Origin: CBDCTM01 sp965222005
Lineage (GTDB): Bacteria; Bacteroidota; Bacteroidia; Chitinophagales; Saprospiraceae
Direction: 5' to 3'
DNA: 64,000 nucleotides
NCBI GenBank assembly: GCA_965222005.1
Contig: OZ244935.1
Span: 372,001-436,000, forward strand
The position numbers and the translations under genes were made by a program. The notes under the pieces are model-generated. The model was not told the DNA's origin. It made no database searches and saw only the letters and a program-made list of their open reading frames with translations. This document shows positions 63,441-64,000 of the stretch, piece by piece. Each line of letters begins with the position of its first letter. Positions within the stretch are counted from its first letter, which is position 1.

Positions 63441-64000
63441 ATGAAATTTGGCGTAGTCGTTTTTCCGGGTTCCAATTGTGATGATGATATGCGTCACGTA
63501 CTGGAGACTGTCATGCAACAGCAGGTCGAAATGCTTTGGCATAAAGAACGCTCCCTCAATGGCTTTGGCTCCAGTGATTGTATTGTGCTGCCCGGTGGTT
63601 TTTCCTATGGCGATTATCTGCGCTCGGGAGCCATTGCTCGTTTTTCGCCTATTATGCAGGCCGTTATCGAATTTGCCCGACAGGGTGGCTACGTTTGGGG
63701 GATTTGCAATGGTTTTCAGATCCTTTGTGAGGCGGGCCTGCTACCAGGTGCCTTACTGCGCAACCATGTCCAGCGCTTTGTTTGCAAAAACATCCACCTC
63801 CAGACCCAGCAATATCAAACTGCTATCACCTCCAATATACCTTCTGGGAGGATACTCAAAATACCAATTGCACATGCAGAAGGTCGCTATTATGCCGATG
63901 AGCAAACGCTCCAACAACTGCTTGACAACGAACAGATTCTTTTTACATACTGCAATGCAGAAGGGCAAATCAGTGACACAGCCAATCCTAATGGCGCTGT
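63441..64000 (+). CDS. purQ: Phosphoribosylformylglycinamidine synthase subunit PurQ (3'-truncated by window edge)
   Basis: PurQ is the glutaminase subunit that supplies ammonia to PurL in the fourth step of purine synthesis. The frame from the ATG at 63441 stays open to the window end (186 codons visible). It starts MKFGVVVFPGSNCDDDMRHV, contains LPGGFSYGDYLRSGAIARFS and the nucleophile C89 in VWGICNGFQILCEAGLLPGAL, and has IPIAHAEGRYYAD with the catalytic histidine. About 40 residues of the C-terminus, including the final catalytic His/Glu, would lie beyond the window. purA, also of purine synthesis, is 19 kb away. Confidence 0.93.
   Translation, partial: MKFGVVVFPGSNCDDDMRHVLETVMQQQVEMLWHKERSLNGFGSSDCIVLPGGFSYGDYLRSGAIARFSPIMQAVIEFARQGGYVWGICNGFQILCEAGLLPGALLRNHVQRFVCKNIHLQTQQYQTAITSNIPSGRILKIPIAHAEGRYYADEQTLQQLLDNEQILFTYCNAEGQISDTANPNGA

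Overview
The window looks like a chromosomal segment from a free-living member of the Bacteroidota, most likely the Saprospiria/Lewinella-Phaeodactylibacter side of the phylum. This rests on three things seen in the sequence. Promoter-like boxes of the form TAnnTTTG precede many genes. At least ten secreted proteins end in type IX secretion (T9SS) sorting domains, and the T9SS regulator PorX is present. Several lineage-typical genes also occur (DUF4270, DUF4290 and DUF6427 families, and a glycogen synthase-like gene beside panC and glmS). The genus is inference only.

Layout. 0-10.9 kb: end of tatC, a small membrane protein, porX, an HD phosphohydrolase, a secreted repeat protein with a peptidoglycan-binding end, a muconolactone isomerase-like protein, a secreted metallophosphoesterase, glyA, truA and a DoxX-like protein. 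11.1-24.7 kb: three large secreted proteins, namely an FG-GAP/VCBS protein, a 2490-residue adhesin-like protein with 31 repeats of 51 residues, and a thrombospondin-type-3 calcium-binding repeat protein. 25-32.4 kb: housekeeping genes clpX, clpP, tig, tRNA-Leu, rel/spoT, a Fur-family regulator and a STAS protein. 32.4-43.9 kb: an accessory island on the minus strand. It holds five tandem copies of one T9SS-secreted protein, separated by palindromic CCGG-rich spacers. Next comes a secreted zinc metalloprotease whose signal-peptide region contains ten copies of an 8-base repeat, and then a dense array of about fifty 7/8-base CCGG-type units. 44-64 kb: mostly core genes (purA, a lipoprotein-like methyltransferase, a heptose-phosphate adenylyltransferase, a flippase-like membrane protein, panC, a glycogen synthase-like gene, DUF4270, glmS, DUF4290, murA, a polyprenyl synthase, a hydrolase). 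A divergent pair of paralogous helical proteins of unknown function, a DUF6427 membrane protein and the start of purQ, cut by the window edge, complete this stretch.

How it fits together. PorX regulates T9SS in characterised relatives, and much of the accessory content (11-24.7 kb and 32.4-43.2 kb) is probable T9SS cargo, so the window is rich in cell-surface and secreted functions. The most unusual part is 32.4-43.9 kb. A 23-bp motif occurs there six times without mismatch, five times in one orientation in the spacers after the tandem genes and once inverted at the far end of the unit array. The tandem genes look like mosaics: segments that appear identical alternate with divergent ones. The metalloprotease's frame depends on the number of 8-base units. 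Together this suggests a locus that varies by recombination and strand slippage. That is inference; the repeats themselves are directly visible.

Limits: no alignments or database searches were run. Family names come from recognised motifs and statements of identity are by eye.
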